Part shown: positions 52,282 through 61,465 of the stretch, one piece after another | Numbering within the stretch: the stretch's first letter is position 1 | Layout: every line of letters starts with the position of its first letter | Assembly (NCBI GenBank): GCA_958421275.1 | Contig: CATZLI010000003.1 | Span: forward strand, 186,001-250,000 | Length of the DNA stretch: 64,000 bases | Source of the DNA: an uncultured Collinsella sp. | Lineage (GTDB): Bacteria > Actinomycetota > Coriobacteriia > Coriobacteriales > Coriobacteriaceae | Direction: 5' to 3' | Notes under the pieces: generated by a model | What the model was told of the DNA's origin: nothing | Seen by the model: the letters and a program-made list of their open reading frames with translations, nothing else | Databases searched by the model: none | Translations under genes and position numbers: made by a program

Positions 52282-53136
52282 TTAGTTGGCGGGCTGGAAG
52301 AAGGCTACGGCGACGGCGCCGGGGCCTACGTGGGTGCCGATGGTGGCGCCGATGGTGTGAACGGGCAACTCGCCCTCGGTGTGGCCAGCCCACAGTGCCG
52401 CGCTGTCCTCGACATACTTCTTGAGCACCGCATCCGAAAGGCCCGTATAGCCCAGCGCCAGCGGCATGGAAAAGTCGATGCCGCCTGACTTTTCGACCTT
52501 TTGGTTCAGCAGGTTGCGGCCGTTCTTGGAACCGCGCGCCTTGCCCAGCTGCACGATAAGGCCGTCCTCGACAGCCACCACGGGCTTCACGTTGAGCAGC
52601 GTGCCCACGGCGCCGGCCGCAGCAGATAGACGACCGCCGCGAACCAGGTACTCCAGCGTCTCGAGCAGGCCGATGACGGCCACGCGGTCACGCACGGCCT
52701 CGACGGCCGCCGCGATCTGGGCCGCACTACGGCCCTCGTCCACCAAGCGCAGCGCGTACTCGACCAGGACGCGCTCGCCGAGGGTGACATTGTTGCTGTC
52801 TACCACGAACACGTCGCCACCTGGTGCCTCGGCAAGTGCGGTACGGGCACTCTGGTTGGTGCCTGATAGCTTAGCGCCCACGGTAATAATCACAGCCTCA
52901 TCGCCGGCCTCACGCGCCTCGGCAATAGCCTGCGAAAACGCGTACGGGTTGACCTGGCCGGTCTTGGGCAGCTCATCGCGCTCCACGAGCATCTCGTAAA
53001 AGCGCTGGTGATCGATGTCGACGCCATCCATGTACACATCGGTGCCAAAGGTGACGGACAGCGGCAAAACAGCCAGCGCCGGGTGTTCCGCCGGAGACAA
53101 ATCGCTTGCGGAATCGGTAATAATGCGGACGGACAT
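52282..53136 (-). CDS. DegV-family fatty-acid-binding protein
   Basis: 284 residues from ATG 53136 (AAAGGA upstream). DegV fold: RIITDSASDLSP at the start, TSQVNPYAF-like TGQVNPYAFSQAI, SGTNQSARTA (lipid headgroup-binding Ser), VVDSNNVTLGERVLVEYAL and LEYLVRGGRLSAAAGAVGTLLNVKPVV. In Gram-positives these proteins (FakB) bind fatty acids for phosphorylation by FakA; several paralogues with different acyl preference are common. No fakA is in the window, so the partner is elsewhere. Cytosolic. A separate MarR gene follows upstream. Confidence 0.9.
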   Translation of the reverse strand: MSVRIITDSASDLSPAEHPALAVLPLSVTFGTDVYMDGVDIDHQRFYEMLVERDELPKTGQVNPYAFSQAIAEAREAGDEAVIITVGAKLSGTNQSARTALAEAPGGDVFVVDSNNVTLGERVLVEYALRLVDEGRSAAQIAAAVEAVRDRVAVIGLLETLEYLVRGGRLSAAAGAVGTLLNVKPVVAVEDGLIVQLGKARGSKNGRNLLNQKVEKSGGIDFSMPLALGYTGLSDAVLKKYVEDSAALWAGHTEGELPVHTIGATIGTHVGPGAVAVAFFQPAN

Positions 53137-53256
53137 AACGAATCCTTTCTTGCGCAGGTCCCGCGCAGGGAATTTTGACAACAATGCCCCGGCACGGTAT
53201 ACGCGCTTAAAACGGGACGATGCAGTTGTTAATGGGTAGCAAATGCCTTAGCGGCC

Positions 53257-53706
53257 TTAGATCTCGCGCAGGGTGTTGAGAATCGTGCGCAGCGACGCAT
53301 ACATCTGCTCGCGCTGCTCCACACCCATAGCCTTACCGGTGGTATCGAGCACCTCGCGAATGATGCGGTCCGCCTCGCTCATGCTCTCGCCGCCCAGAGC
53401 GGTCAGGCGCACCGGAGCACGATACTTAACGGCGGCATCGCCCGAATCATCGACCTCGACGTAGCCACCCTCCTCCAGATGCGCGAGCGTACGCGAGACG
53501 GCGGCGCGGGTCACGCCTGCCATGCGAGCCAGGTCGGCGCCAGTCAGGCCATCCTTGCTGCGCTCAAGATAGTACAGGCACATAACGTCGGAGCCCTTGA
53601 GACCCAGCCTAGCGCCCTCAGACGTCTTAATGCGCTGGATCTCCTTGTAGAGTCCGCTGATCAGTCCGACAAAGTCCTCGAAACGTGTCTCGTCGCTCTG
53701 CTGCAT
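53257..53706 (-). CDS. MarR-family transcriptional regulator
   Basis: 149 residues. Winged helix-turn-helix: DVMCLYYLERSKDGLTGADLARMAGVTRAAVSRTLAHLEEGGYVEVDD (about 40-87), with dimerisation helices at both ends. AAAGG lies upstream of the ATG at 53706. It stands 121 bases upstream of the DegV gene on the same strand and could control it, by analogy with FapR/MarR-type lipid regulators, but this is only an inference. Effector unknown. Confidence 0.85.
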   Translation of the reverse strand: MQQSDETRFEDFVGLISGLYKEIQRIKTSEGARLGLKGSDVMCLYYLERSKDGLTGADLARMAGVTRAAVSRTLAHLEEGGYVEVDDSGDAAVKYRAPVRLTALGGESMSEADRIIREVLDTTGKAMGVEQREQMYASLRTILNTLREI

Positions 53707-53810
53707 GGGAGACGACCGCCTTTCGCTTGCATAATGCTAACGGGTAAACATCTTAGTCGCATAAGGCGACACCCGTACCCAAATACCCCATTTGTTAACC
53801 CATCAACATA

Positions 53811-53850
53811 AAAACCACCACAAAGGGGACAGGCACCTTTGTGGTGGTTT
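53811..53850. repeat. REP-like hairpin family 1, copy 5
   Basis: AAAACCACCACAAAGG and CCTTTGTGGTGGTTT around GGACAGGCA, forward orientation, 27 bases before the stop end of the B3/B4 gene. Confidence 0.9.
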
Positions 53851-53876
53851 GGGGCATCAATAGGTTCTAGGCGCCG

Positions 53877-54596
53877 CTACAGTTCCACGCAAGGATTGTC
53901 GCGGGTCACAAGCGTCTTAATGACAACCGTCGCTCCCAGATAGCGCTCAAGCAGCTCGGCTAAGCGATCGATCGCAGCCTGGCAATCCCCCATCCGCTCG
54001 GGCTCCACGCACTCAATCGCCAGGAACGCATCGGCCGAATCATCGGACAGCGCCGTGCGAACGCCGTCGCGCCAGTTCCAGCAGCGGCACACAGCGCCCG
54101 CATCGTCGATGTAGGCGAGCTCGCCGGGCAGCGTCGGATCGTCCGCCTCCTCGCCAAGCGGCAAGAACGCATCGCCACCGTCGGTCACCTTCAGGCGAAG
54201 GTCCCCCTCGATCGCATGCAGATCCTCGCCTCCCACGGGCAGCGCGTAGGTCAGCGACACCGTGTTGTAAATATCCACCGCGGGCGTAATGTGGCCCACC
54301 GGCTTGCCTTTGAGCACGCGTTTGAGCAAGTTCTCGATCGAGCAGCGCGCGCCTTTCTTGGTCTTGAACAGACGATAGGCCTCGCGCCATGCCTTGACCG
54401 GTGCGTTCTCGCTGATAGTGTCGCTGGTCAGATGACGCTCCGCATCGATATTGGCGCGGTCGAGCAACGCCGCAATCGCATCCACGTCCTCTTGAGGAAT
54501 CTGAGCCGTGGGCTTCATGCCCTCCACGACCACAACACCGACCGCTGCCTGCGGAAACAGCTCCCAGAATGAATCCTCGGCAATAAAGCTCTTCAT
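53877..54596 (-). CDS. B3/B4 tRNA-binding-domain protein
   Basis: 239 residues from ATG 54596 (GGGAG upstream). It matches the B3/B4 domain of phenylalanyl-tRNA synthetase beta-chain as a free-standing protein: AYRLFKTKKGARCSIENLLKRVLKG, PAVDIYNTVSLTYALPVGGEDL, and the late ECVEPERMGDCQAAIDRLAELLERYLGA. Stand-alone B3/B4 proteins are thought to edit misacylated tRNA or bind amino acids, but this one is not tied to a synthetase gene here. Cytosolic. Confidence 0.82.
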   Translation of the reverse strand: MKSFIAEDSFWELFPQAAVGVVVVEGMKPTAQIPQEDVDAIAALLDRANIDAERHLTSDTISENAPVKAWREAYRLFKTKKGARCSIENLLKRVLKGKPVGHITPAVDIYNTVSLTYALPVGGEDLHAIEGDLRLKVTDGGDAFLPLGEEADDPTLPGELAYIDDAGAVCRCWNWRDGVRTALSDDSADAFLAIECVEPERMGDCQAAIDRLAELLERYLGATVVIKTLVTRDNPCVEL

Positions 54597-54771
54597 ACGC
54601 TCTCCCTTCATTGTGCGCGCCCGAGTGAGGGCGCCTAAACAAAAAGCGCCCTTACAACGGCCACCTTCAAAGTCCTACGGTGCCGTCACAAGAACGCTTG
54701 CGCTGTCCCCATCCGGAGAAGGGGACGATATGTCAGGCGTATTGTAACCCGAGTCATCCACGCGAGCAAAA

Positions 54772-54804
54772 CCACCACAAAGGTGCCTGTCCCCTTTGTG
54801 GTGG
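54772..54804. repeat. REP-like hairpin family 1, copy 6 (reverse)
   Basis: CCACCACAAAGG (54772-54783) and CCTTTGTGGTGG (54793-54804) around TGCCTGTCC, reverse orientation. A nearby GTCCCC...GGGGAC pair (54707-54727) may be a decayed relative. Confidence 0.88.
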
Positions 54805-54823
54805 ATATGGACTCACGGCGAAG

Positions 54824-56494
54824 CTAGTGGCGGAGTCCCAGCAGGCCGCGGCCGCGATGACGGGCGTCGGCGTGTACTTGAGCGTGCGGACCGGCGGCTT
54901 TGACGGACTCGGGCAGGTGCGAGTACTTCTTCTCGAAGTTCTCCTCGAACATCACCGCCAGGTTGTGCGCGGCCTCGTCATAGCGCGCGGTGCTCTGCCA
55001 GTATTGGCGCGGCACCAGGATGCCATCGGGCACGCCGTGGCACGTCGTGGGAATGTCGACGTTAAAGATGTCGTCGTGCACGAACTCGCTGTCCTCGATG
55101 GTGCCGTCGAGGGCGCGCGCGACCAGCGAGCGCGTGTAGGCCAGCTCGATGCGATGGCCCACGCCGTAGCCGCCGCCAATCCAGCCGGTGTTGACCAGGT
55201 ACACGCGCGTGCGGCCGTCGGCAATGCGCTCGCCAAGCATCTTGGCGTAAACCATGGGGTCGAGCGGCATAAACGGCTCGCCGAACAGCGAAGAGAACGT
55301 GGGCGTGGGCTCGGTGACGCCGACCTCGGTGCCGGGAATCTTAGCCGTAAAGCCCGTCACAAAGTGGTACATGGCGGCATCGGCCGTCAGGCGTGAGATG
55401 GGCGGTAGCACGCCAAAAGCGTCGCAAGTCAGGAACAGCACGACACTCGGAGTGGTGCCCATGCCCTTAGTCCACGCGTTAGGAATGTGCTCCACGGGAT
55501 AGGCCACGCGCGTGTTGTGCGTGATCGAGATGTCGTCATAGTTGGGCTTGCGGTTCTCGTCGAGCACCACGTTTTCGCAAATGGCGCCAAAACGGACGGC
55601 GTTGAAGATCTCGGGCTCGTGAAAGGCGTCCAGGCCCTCGCATTTTGCGTAGCAGCCACCCTCAATGTTGAAGATACCCATGTCGGACCAACCGTGCTCG
55701 TCGTCGCCGATCAGCAGGCGCATGGGATTGGCCGAAAGCGTGGTCTTGCCGGTGCCGGACAGGCCAAAGAACACGGCGGTCTCGTGCGTGACGGGATCCA
55801 TGCTGGCCGAGCAGTGCATGGGCAGCACGTCGTCCTCGACGGGCAGCAGGTAATTCATAACGCTGAAGATGGACTTTTTGATCTCGCCGGAGTAGCCGGT
55901 ACCCGCGACCAAAATCACGCGCTCCTGGAAGTTGATGACCACGGCGGCGCTGGAGTTGAGGCCCTTGATGGCAGGGTCGCATTGGTAGCCCGGCGCGGCG
56001 AGCACGCAGAAGTCCGGCTCGCCGGTGCGCGCGATTTCGCGGGCGAGCGGGCGGGCGAGCATCTGCTTAATGAAGAGCGCCTGGCTGGCACGCTCGCAGG
56101 CGACGAGCAGGCGGCGCGTATGGTTGCGGTCGGCGCCGGCCATGCCGCGGGTGACGAACACATCGCGCTCGTTGAGATAGTCGACGATGCCGGCTTTGAT
56201 GACCTCGTAGCTTTCGACGGACAGCGGGCGGTTGACGGCGCCCCAGGCAATCTTGTCGTGGACATCGGGGGTGTCAACGATAAAGCGGTCGTTGGGCGAA
56301 CGTCCGGTACGCTCCCCCGTCTCGATCACCAGCGCGCCGTTGGATGCCATGCGGCCTTCGTTGCGGCGGATGGCATGCTCGACGAGCTCGGCTGCCGGCA
56401 GGTCAACCAGCAGGCGGGGCTGGTTCTCAGCGGGGTCTTCGACCAGCGTAATGCCAAAATTGGACAGAACTTCTGCAGGGGTAACACCAGGCAT
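54824..56494 (-). CDS. pckA: ATP-dependent phosphoenolpyruvate carboxykinase
   Basis: 556 residues from ATG 56494 (AAAGGAGG upstream). PckA (ATP) signatures: RSPNDRFIVD, GTGYSGEIKKSIFSVMNYLLP (catalytic Lys), MHCSASM (metal-binding His), Walker-A-like GLSGTGKTTLSANP and IGDDEHGWSD. It interconverts oxaloacetate and PEP with ATP; in fermentative gut anaerobes it often runs toward oxaloacetate to fix CO2 on the way to succinate. The last 17 or so residues (HADARHRGRGLLGLRH) form a His/Arg-rich tail that I do not expect in the family. Followed by a REP-like hairpin. Confidence 0.95.
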   Translation of the reverse strand: MPGVTPAEVLSNFGITLVEDPAENQPRLLVDLPAAELVEHAIRRNEGRMASNGALVIETGERTGRSPNDRFIVDTPDVHDKIAWGAVNRPLSVESYEVIKAGIVDYLNERDVFVTRGMAGADRNHTRRLLVACERASQALFIKQMLARPLAREIARTGEPDFCVLAAPGYQCDPAIKGLNSSAAVVINFQERVILVAGTGYSGEIKKSIFSVMNYLLPVEDDVLPMHCSASMDPVTHETAVFFGLSGTGKTTLSANPMRLLIGDDEHGWSDMGIFNIEGGCYAKCEGLDAFHEPEIFNAVRFGAICENVVLDENRKPNYDDISITHNTRVAYPVEHIPNAWTKGMGTTPSVVLFLTCDAFGVLPPISRLTADAAMYHFVTGFTAKIPGTEVGVTEPTPTFSSLFGEPFMPLDPMVYAKMLGERIADGRTRVYLVNTGWIGGGYGVGHRIELAYTRSLVARALDGTIEDSEFVHDDIFNVDIPTTCHGVPDGILVPRQYWQSTARYDEAAHNLAVMFEENFEKKYSHLPESVKAAGPHAQVHADARHRGRGLLGLRH

Positions 56495-56635
56495 GGGGCC
56501 TCCTTTAAAAACGCGGCACGTGGACGCGGCGCGCACTTTACTCACGTAAAGCCCGTTGTACCCGATATGCAAAAACGTTTTTGCGGCAAGGGCGGCAAGC
56601 CCGCCCAACGGTCAAAAATCGCAGGCAAGCGGCCC

Positions 56636-56775
56636 AGTCATTGGGGACGTTCTTAAACGACTAGTCATTGGGGACACTCTTGAACAGGCAACATTCAAGG
56701 AGCGTCCCCGGATGCCGGCACTTAGGGACGTTCCCAAAGTGCCGGCACATAAGGAACGTCCCTAAGTGCCGACTA
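56636..56775. repeat. Cluster of GGGGACGTTC/TGCCGGCACTT dispersed repeats
   Basis: 56636-56667 is a second copy of the 32-bp repeat at 37122-37153 (one mismatch). 56700-56775 holds TGCCGGCACTT-AGGGACGTTCCC-AAAGTGCCGGCA as a hairpin plus a further GGAACGTCCCTAAGTGCCG half, the same modules as at 43759-43793. Confidence 0.8.
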
Positions 56776-56797
56776 CTGAATGGCGCCGCCGAAATTA

Positions 56798-56845
56798 TTG
56801 AACAACCTGTTCAAAAACACGAATGGATACCACCGCGACTATACT
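56798..56845 (+). promoter_or_regulatory. Inverted repeat and -10 box before the flippase gene
   Basis: TTGAAC-AACCT-GTTCAA (56798-56814) is a perfect 6-bp inverted repeat, and TATACT about 25 bases on is a -10 candidate near 56840. Looks like an operator, regulator unknown. A transcript starting near 56850 supports the TTG start at 56874. Confidence 0.4.
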
Positions 56846-56873
56846 AGAGCGCAGCAATAGAAAGGACCCCGCT

Positions 56874-58454
56874 TTGAGCATCACGCCCCTCGATAGCATT
56901 CGCCGCGCCATCGCCCGCCGCAACGGCATCTCCAACCCCGCTGCATTGAAAGACGGCGCCGCGAAGGCCCAGGGCGGCCGCATCGAGAACGGCCTCTTCC
57001 CTGCCTCCCACACGGCCGAAGAGCTCGCACGCATCCAGGAGCTGAGTCAGCGCAACGCCGGCGGACCCGATAGCAGCCAAGCCACACGTCGCCGGCGCGA
57101 ACGCGATCAGGAGCCCGGCCCCGTCCGCCGCATGGTCAACGCTTGGTGGAACCGCCTGCTCGGCGCCATCTACGGCGGCGGCTTCTCCATGCAGGAAGCG
57201 GAATACGAGGAGCACGCCACCCGCCGCGACTATCTCTGGAATACCCTGGGCACCGCCGTGTGGGGCATGGCGTTTCCTCTGCTCACCATCGTGTCCACAC
57301 AGCTCGTGGGCGCCGAAGAAGCAGGCAAATTCTCCATCGCCTTCGTCACCGGCACGCTCATCATGATCGCGTGCAACTACGGCGTGCGCAATTTCCAGGT
57401 CTCAGACATCGACGAAAAGACGTCCTTTGCCTCCTACCAGCTCAACCGCTGGCTTTGCGGAGCGCTCGCCCTAGGCTGCGGCCTCATGTACAGCAGCGCC
57501 CGCGGCTATGACGCGCATATGGCGACGATCGGCCTGGGCGTCTACCTCTACAAGGTGATCGACGGCGTCGCCGACGTGTACGAAGGCCGCCTGCAGCAGG
57601 CCGACAAGCTCTACTTGGCTGGCATGAGTCAAACGCTACGCTCCGTCGGCGTCATCGCGGTCTTCAGCGTGGCGCTGTTCCTCACGCGTAGCATGCCCAT
57701 CGCGGCCATGGCCATGGGCATCGCCGCGATCGCCTCGCTCGTGCTGGTCACCGCGCCGCTCGCCCTGCTCGAGACCGAAAAATCGCGCCGCGTAAGCCTG
57801 CGTGAGGTCGGCCACCTGTTTGTCCAGTGCGCCCCACTCTTTGGCGCGCTATTCCTGTTCAACCTAATTGAGAGCATGCCCAAGTTTGTGATGGAAGGCA
57901 AGCTGGCATACAAATATCAGCTGTACTTTAATGCCCTGTTCTTTCCGGCGCAGGCTATTCTGTTGAGCATTGGATTTATCTATAAACCGCAGCTCCTGCG
58001 CTTGTCGAGCATTTGGGCTAATCCTCGCAAGCGTCGTCGCTTTGACCTGATTATTGTTGCCGTTATGGCGCTGATCGTGGCCATCACCGGCGTGTGCGCC
58101 GCATTTATGGCAGGTCCCGGTATTCCCCTCATGAGCTTTATGTACGGCCTCAGCTTTGAGCGCTACCGTACGCTGGCGTTGCTGATGGTCGTCGCCGGCG
58201 GCGTCACCGCGGCCATCGACTTTATCTACGCCATCATCACGGTGCTACGCCACGCTGGAGACGTCACCAAGATCTACCTGATCTGCTTCGCCGTAAGCGT
58301 GGTGCTGCCGGTGATCTTGATTAAGCTGCTGGGTCTGATGGGCGCTGTGGTGAGCTACCTAGCCATCATGGCCCTACTCCTGGTGCTACTGATAATCGAG
58401 TACGCCCACATCCGCCAGCGCATAGAACGCGACCGCAACCCATACGGCGCCTAA
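56874..58454 (+). CDS. Wzx/MATE-like polysaccharide flippase with long N-terminal extension
   Basis: 526 residues from TTG 56874 with AAAGGA 7 nt upstream; an ATG at 56823 lacks a ribosome site and lies ahead of the probable promoter. The first 115 residues are Arg/Ala/Gln-rich and probably cytosolic. About twelve membrane helices follow (from TLGTAVWGMAFPLLTIVSTQLVG on), with the MVF/polysaccharide-transport arrangement. The likely job is flipping a lipid-linked glycan across the membrane, consistent with the glycosyltransferase cluster and the TagO-like gene. No wzy or ligase is adjacent. Confidence 0.8.
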   Translation: MSITPLDSIRRAIARRNGISNPAALKDGAAKAQGGRIENGLFPASHTAEELARIQELSQRNAGGPDSSQATRRRRERDQEPGPVRRMVNAWWNRLLGAIYGGGFSMQEAEYEEHATRRDYLWNTLGTAVWGMAFPLLTIVSTQLVGAEEAGKFSIAFVTGTLIMIACNYGVRNFQVSDIDEKTSFASYQLNRWLCGALALGCGLMYSSARGYDAHMATIGLGVYLYKVIDGVADVYEGRLQQADKLYLAGMSQTLRSVGVIAVFSVALFLTRSMPIAAMAMGIAAIASLVLVTAPLALLETEKSRRVSLREVGHLFVQCAPLFGALFLFNLIESMPKFVMEGKLAYKYQLYFNALFFPAQAILLSIGFIYKPQLLRLSSIWANPRKRRRFDLIIVAVMALIVAITGVCAAFMAGPGIPLMSFMYGLSFERYRTLALLMVVAGGVTAAIDFIYAIITVLRHAGDVTKIYLICFAVSVVLPVILIKLLGLMGAVVSYLAIMALLLVLLIIEYAHIRQRIERDRNPYGA

Positions 58455-58533
58455 TTAGCTGCCCGGTCACCGGAATTTGCGATGGAATCACCCCGTCTGG
58501 GGTCTCGTTGCGGACAATATTCATCACGCAAAA

Positions 58534-58656
58534 CTAAGTGAGTAGACTTTTACCGAATCTCCGACCACACCAACAGAGCACAAGTCTGTGACCTGCGGTT
58601 TTATTGAGGCAAATATGTTGGGTGCTCGGCATTTCCAAAAAAGTCTACTCACTTAG
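58534..58656. repeat. Long inverted-repeat element (arms CTAAGTGAGTAGACTTTT)
   Basis: Arms 58534-58551 and 58639-58656 are perfect 18-bp complements around an 87-base interior. The interior holds ACCTGCGGTTTTA (58591-58603), the complement of a segment in the element at 37201-37355. Non-coding; the rest of the 58455-58770 gap shows nothing else supported. Confidence 0.75.
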
Positions 58657-58770
58657 CCAGCGGGCAGCCAAATGATTATTTAATCCCCGTCCCAGAGAAA
58701 TCAATTAGCGGGCAGAAGGGCAAAAGTAGTCAAAAAAGCCCCGTCCCAAATTAGCTACCCCTTGCACCGA

Positions 58771-59610
58771 TTATTCGCCCGGGTTGATGTTCGCGTAGAA
58801 CTCCGCCCCGTCGTCCAGGCGCAGGATGCCCACGCGACCGAACTCGGAGCCGGTGGCGGCAGCGCAGTCGATGTCGATGCGATCGGGCACACCGGCGGCA
58901 TCCTCGCCGCCCAGGCGCACGATCTGCCCGCGGCCCGACTCCTCATCGAGCCCCGCAAGACCACCGACCTCGCAATAACGCCCGAGCGACACCGTTGGCG
59001 TGTGACCGCTCACCACGACCGGACCCTTGCCCTCGGCAGAAAGCAGCCCGGTCGGCACATCCCAATAGCCGTGACGAATCCAGAGCAAGTCATCGGACGA
59101 CTGTACGGCGAGCATTTGCTGCAGCAGCTCGCGATCGGCATCGACCGCTCCCCTGCCGTCGCCGCAATCGACACCATGCTCAAGCAAAAACGCACGCGCC
59201 GCCTCGGTCTGAATGCCGGCGTGCACCAGCAGGTACGGCCGCTCGGCAGTCTCGACCACCGCGTAGAGCGGCAGCGCGGCCATCCATCGCACGAGTTCCT
59301 CGTATGCCTCAAATTCCATGTCGTTGAGCTGCTCGCGCGTCGTCCAGCCACCGTTGATATCCCAGGTCTCGGCATCGAGCGGATCCTGGCCAATGATGGC
59401 ATCGAGCATGATCTGCTCGTGATTACCCTTGAGCACGCGGGCGTTGGGCAGCGAGCGCACGAGCTTAATAACACCGACCGGATCGGGCCCGCGATCGATC
59501 ATGTCGCCCAGCACGTACAGTGTGTCGTCGGACGTCAACGAGATCTTAGACAGGGCCTCGTCAAGCGCACGCACGTGCCCGTGAGCGTCAGATGTCACAT
59601 AGATCGCCAT
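58771..59610 (-). CDS. Metallophosphoesterase (calcineurin-like)
   Basis: 279 residues, AAGGAG upstream. Catalytic motifs in order: VTSDAHG (D-x-H), LGDMIDRGPD (GDxxDRG), LKGNHEQIM (GNHE), YLLVHAGI and VVVSGHTPT (GH-T). This is the PPP/ApaH-like class, so substrates may be phosphoproteins or dinucleoside polyphosphates. Cytosolic. Single gene between the flippase and the antiporter, on the opposite strand from both. The conserved metal ligands are all present, so the enzyme should be active. Confidence 0.9.
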   Translation of the reverse strand: MAIYVTSDAHGHVRALDEALSKISLTSDDTLYVLGDMIDRGPDPVGVIKLVRSLPNARVLKGNHEQIMLDAIIGQDPLDAETWDINGGWTTREQLNDMEFEAYEELVRWMAALPLYAVVETAERPYLLVHAGIQTEAARAFLLEHGVDCGDGRGAVDADRELLQQMLAVQSSDDLLWIRHGYWDVPTGLLSAEGKGPVVVSGHTPTVSLGRYCEVGGLAGLDEESGRGQIVRLGGEDAAGVPDRIDIDCAAATGSEFGRVGILRLDDGAEFYANINPGE

Positions 59611-59863
59611 GGTACGCCTCTCCTTGCATTGCGGCCGAAGCCCGGTGCCGCAACTAAAACTTCAAGTTGAACTTAAACGTTACCCATTGTACTCCGTTGC
59701 AATAAAGCTGGAAAGGGTTTCCGAGCAGAGGCAAAGACGGCAGCCGTCTATGACGATATCGCGCACGCCCGCAATCCAACCCCATAAACCCACCATCTTT
59801 GGGTACAAATAACCGCAGACAACTGACCGTGCCACGCCAACCACCCAGGAGCGGACACCATCT

Positions 59864-61465
59864 ATGAACCAGATCCTTCTCTTTATCGGCCTCGTCATCA
59901 TTTTGTGCCTGACCATCAAACCCGTCGGCAAAAAACTCCCCTTCCCCACCCTGCTCATCTTTATCGCGCTCGGCATGCTGTTGGGCGTCAACGGCCCGGC
60001 GCATATCGACTTTAGCGACTACGCGCTCACCGAAACCGTCTGCAGCACGGCGCTGCTGTTCATCATGTTCTACGGCGGCTTTAACACCAACATCGACCGC
60101 GCCAAGCCCGTCGCCGTGCCCGCGGTGCTGCTGAGCACGCTCGGCGTCGTCATCACCGCAGGCATCACCGGCGTGTTCGCCCACTTCGTGCTGGGCTTCG
60201 ACTGGATCGGCGGTCTGCTGCTGGGATCAGTCGTGGCATCCACCGACGCGGCCAGCGTCTTTAGCGTTCTGCGCGAGCACAGCCTGTCGCTGAAGGGCGG
60301 CACCGACTCGCTGCTCGAGGTCGAATCGGGCTCCAACGACCCCGTCGCCTACATGCTCACCGCCGTGCTCGCCACACTCGCGGCCGGCGGCGACATCAAC
60401 ATTCCCGCACTGCTGGCCAAGCAGATTATCCTGGGCGCGGGCCTGGGCCTTGCCATCGGCTGGGCGGCGGGCCGTCTGATTGAACGCGCACACGCAACGG
60501 CCGAGGGCGCGCAGACCATCTTCTTGTTCGCCGTGGCGATCGTCGCCTACGCGCTACCAAGCTATCTGGGCGGCAACGGCTTTTTGGCCGTATACCTGGC
60601 CGGCATTGTGCTGGGTGCGAGCGACATCACCGGCAAGGTCGAGATGGCGCACTTCTTTGACACCCTCACCGAGATGGCCGAGATGACGATCTTCTTCTTG
60701 CTCGGCCTGCTCGTCACGCCCGCACGCCTGCCGCAGATGCTGCTGCCGGGCCTGGCGCTCATGGCGTTTATGCTCTACGTGAGCCGTCCCATCGCCGTCG
60801 GCGTGCTCCTGGCGCCCTTTAAGACGAACCCCCGCCAGGTCGCGCTCGTAAGCTGGGCGGGCCTGCGCGGAGCAGCTTCGGTCGTGTTTAGCCTCTTTGC
60901 CGTGGTGGCCGGCGTTCCCGGCGGACACGACCTATTTGACCTGGTGTTTGTGATTGCCGTGTCGAGCATTGTGGTGCAGGGCTCGCTGCTGCCAGCGGTG
61001 GCGAAGAAGCTCGATATGATCGATGCGACCGGCGACGTGCGCCGCACCTTTAACGACTATCGCGACGAAGACGGCATGTCATTTGTAAAGCTCAAGGTGG
61101 GTGCTGGCCATCCGTTTGCCGAGCGCTCGCTCGCCGATATTGGCAGCGCGACGGACATGCTCGTGGTCCTGGTGCTGCGCGACGGGGCGCACCCGGTGCT
61201 GCCCAACGGCGATACCGTGATCCAGGAAGGCGATCTGCTGGTGATGGCCGCCCCAACGTTCGAAGAGCGTGCCGAGGTTACGCTGCGCGAGGTCACCGTA
61301 ACCCCCCACGGTCGCCTGGCCGGCCAGCGTCTTCGCGATGTGCCGCAGGGCAAGCACCCCTTTATCGTGGTGATGCTCAAGCGCGACGGCCAAACGATCA
61401 TCCCCGACGGCAACACCCTAATATACGCCGGCGACGAAGCCGTCATCGCCACGCTCGCGTCGTAG
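59864..61465 (+). CDS. Potassium/proton antiporter with C-terminal TrkA-C domains
   Basis: 533 residues, about twelve membrane helices (residues 5-380). The CPA1 motifs are visible: DAASVFSVLR and ESGSNDPVAYMLT (the Asn-Asp ion site), plus GLRGAASVVFSL in the late helices. After residue 395 come two TrkA-C-like ligand-binding repeats (KLKVGAGHPFAERSLADIG; TVTPHGRLAGQRLRDVPQG). This is the architecture of NhaP2/CvrA-type K+/H+ antiporters gated by nucleotides. It acts in pH and K+ homeostasis. Confidence 0.9.
   Translation: MNQILLFIGLVIILCLTIKPVGKKLPFPTLLIFIALGMLLGVNGPAHIDFSDYALTETVCSTALLFIMFYGGFNTNIDRAKPVAVPAVLLSTLGVVITAGITGVFAHFVLGFDWIGGLLLGSVVASTDAASVFSVLREHSLSLKGGTDSLLEVESGSNDPVAYMLTAVLATLAAGGDINIPALLAKQIILGAGLGLAIGWAAGRLIERAHATAEGAQTIFLFAVAIVAYALPSYLGGNGFLAVYLAGIVLGASDITGKVEMAHFFDTLTEMAEMTIFFLLGLLVTPARLPQMLLPGLALMAFMLYVSRPIAVGVLLAPFKTNPRQVALVSWAGLRGAASVVFSLFAVVAGVPGGHDLFDLVFVIAVSSIVVQGSLLPAVAKKLDMIDATGDVRRTFNDYRDEDGMSFVKLKVGAGHPFAERSLADIGSATDMLVVLVLRDGAHPVLPNGDTVIQEGDLLVMAAPTFEERAEVTLREVTVTPHGRLAGQRLRDVPQGKHPFIVVMLKRDGQTIIPDGNTLIYAGDEAVIATLAS

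Noticed and set aside
56798..56814. LexA-type SOS box (GAAC...GTTC)
   Set aside because: The half-sites are 5 apart, not the 4 expected for the Gram-positive box, and the downstream gene is a flippase; kept only as an unassigned inverted repeat.
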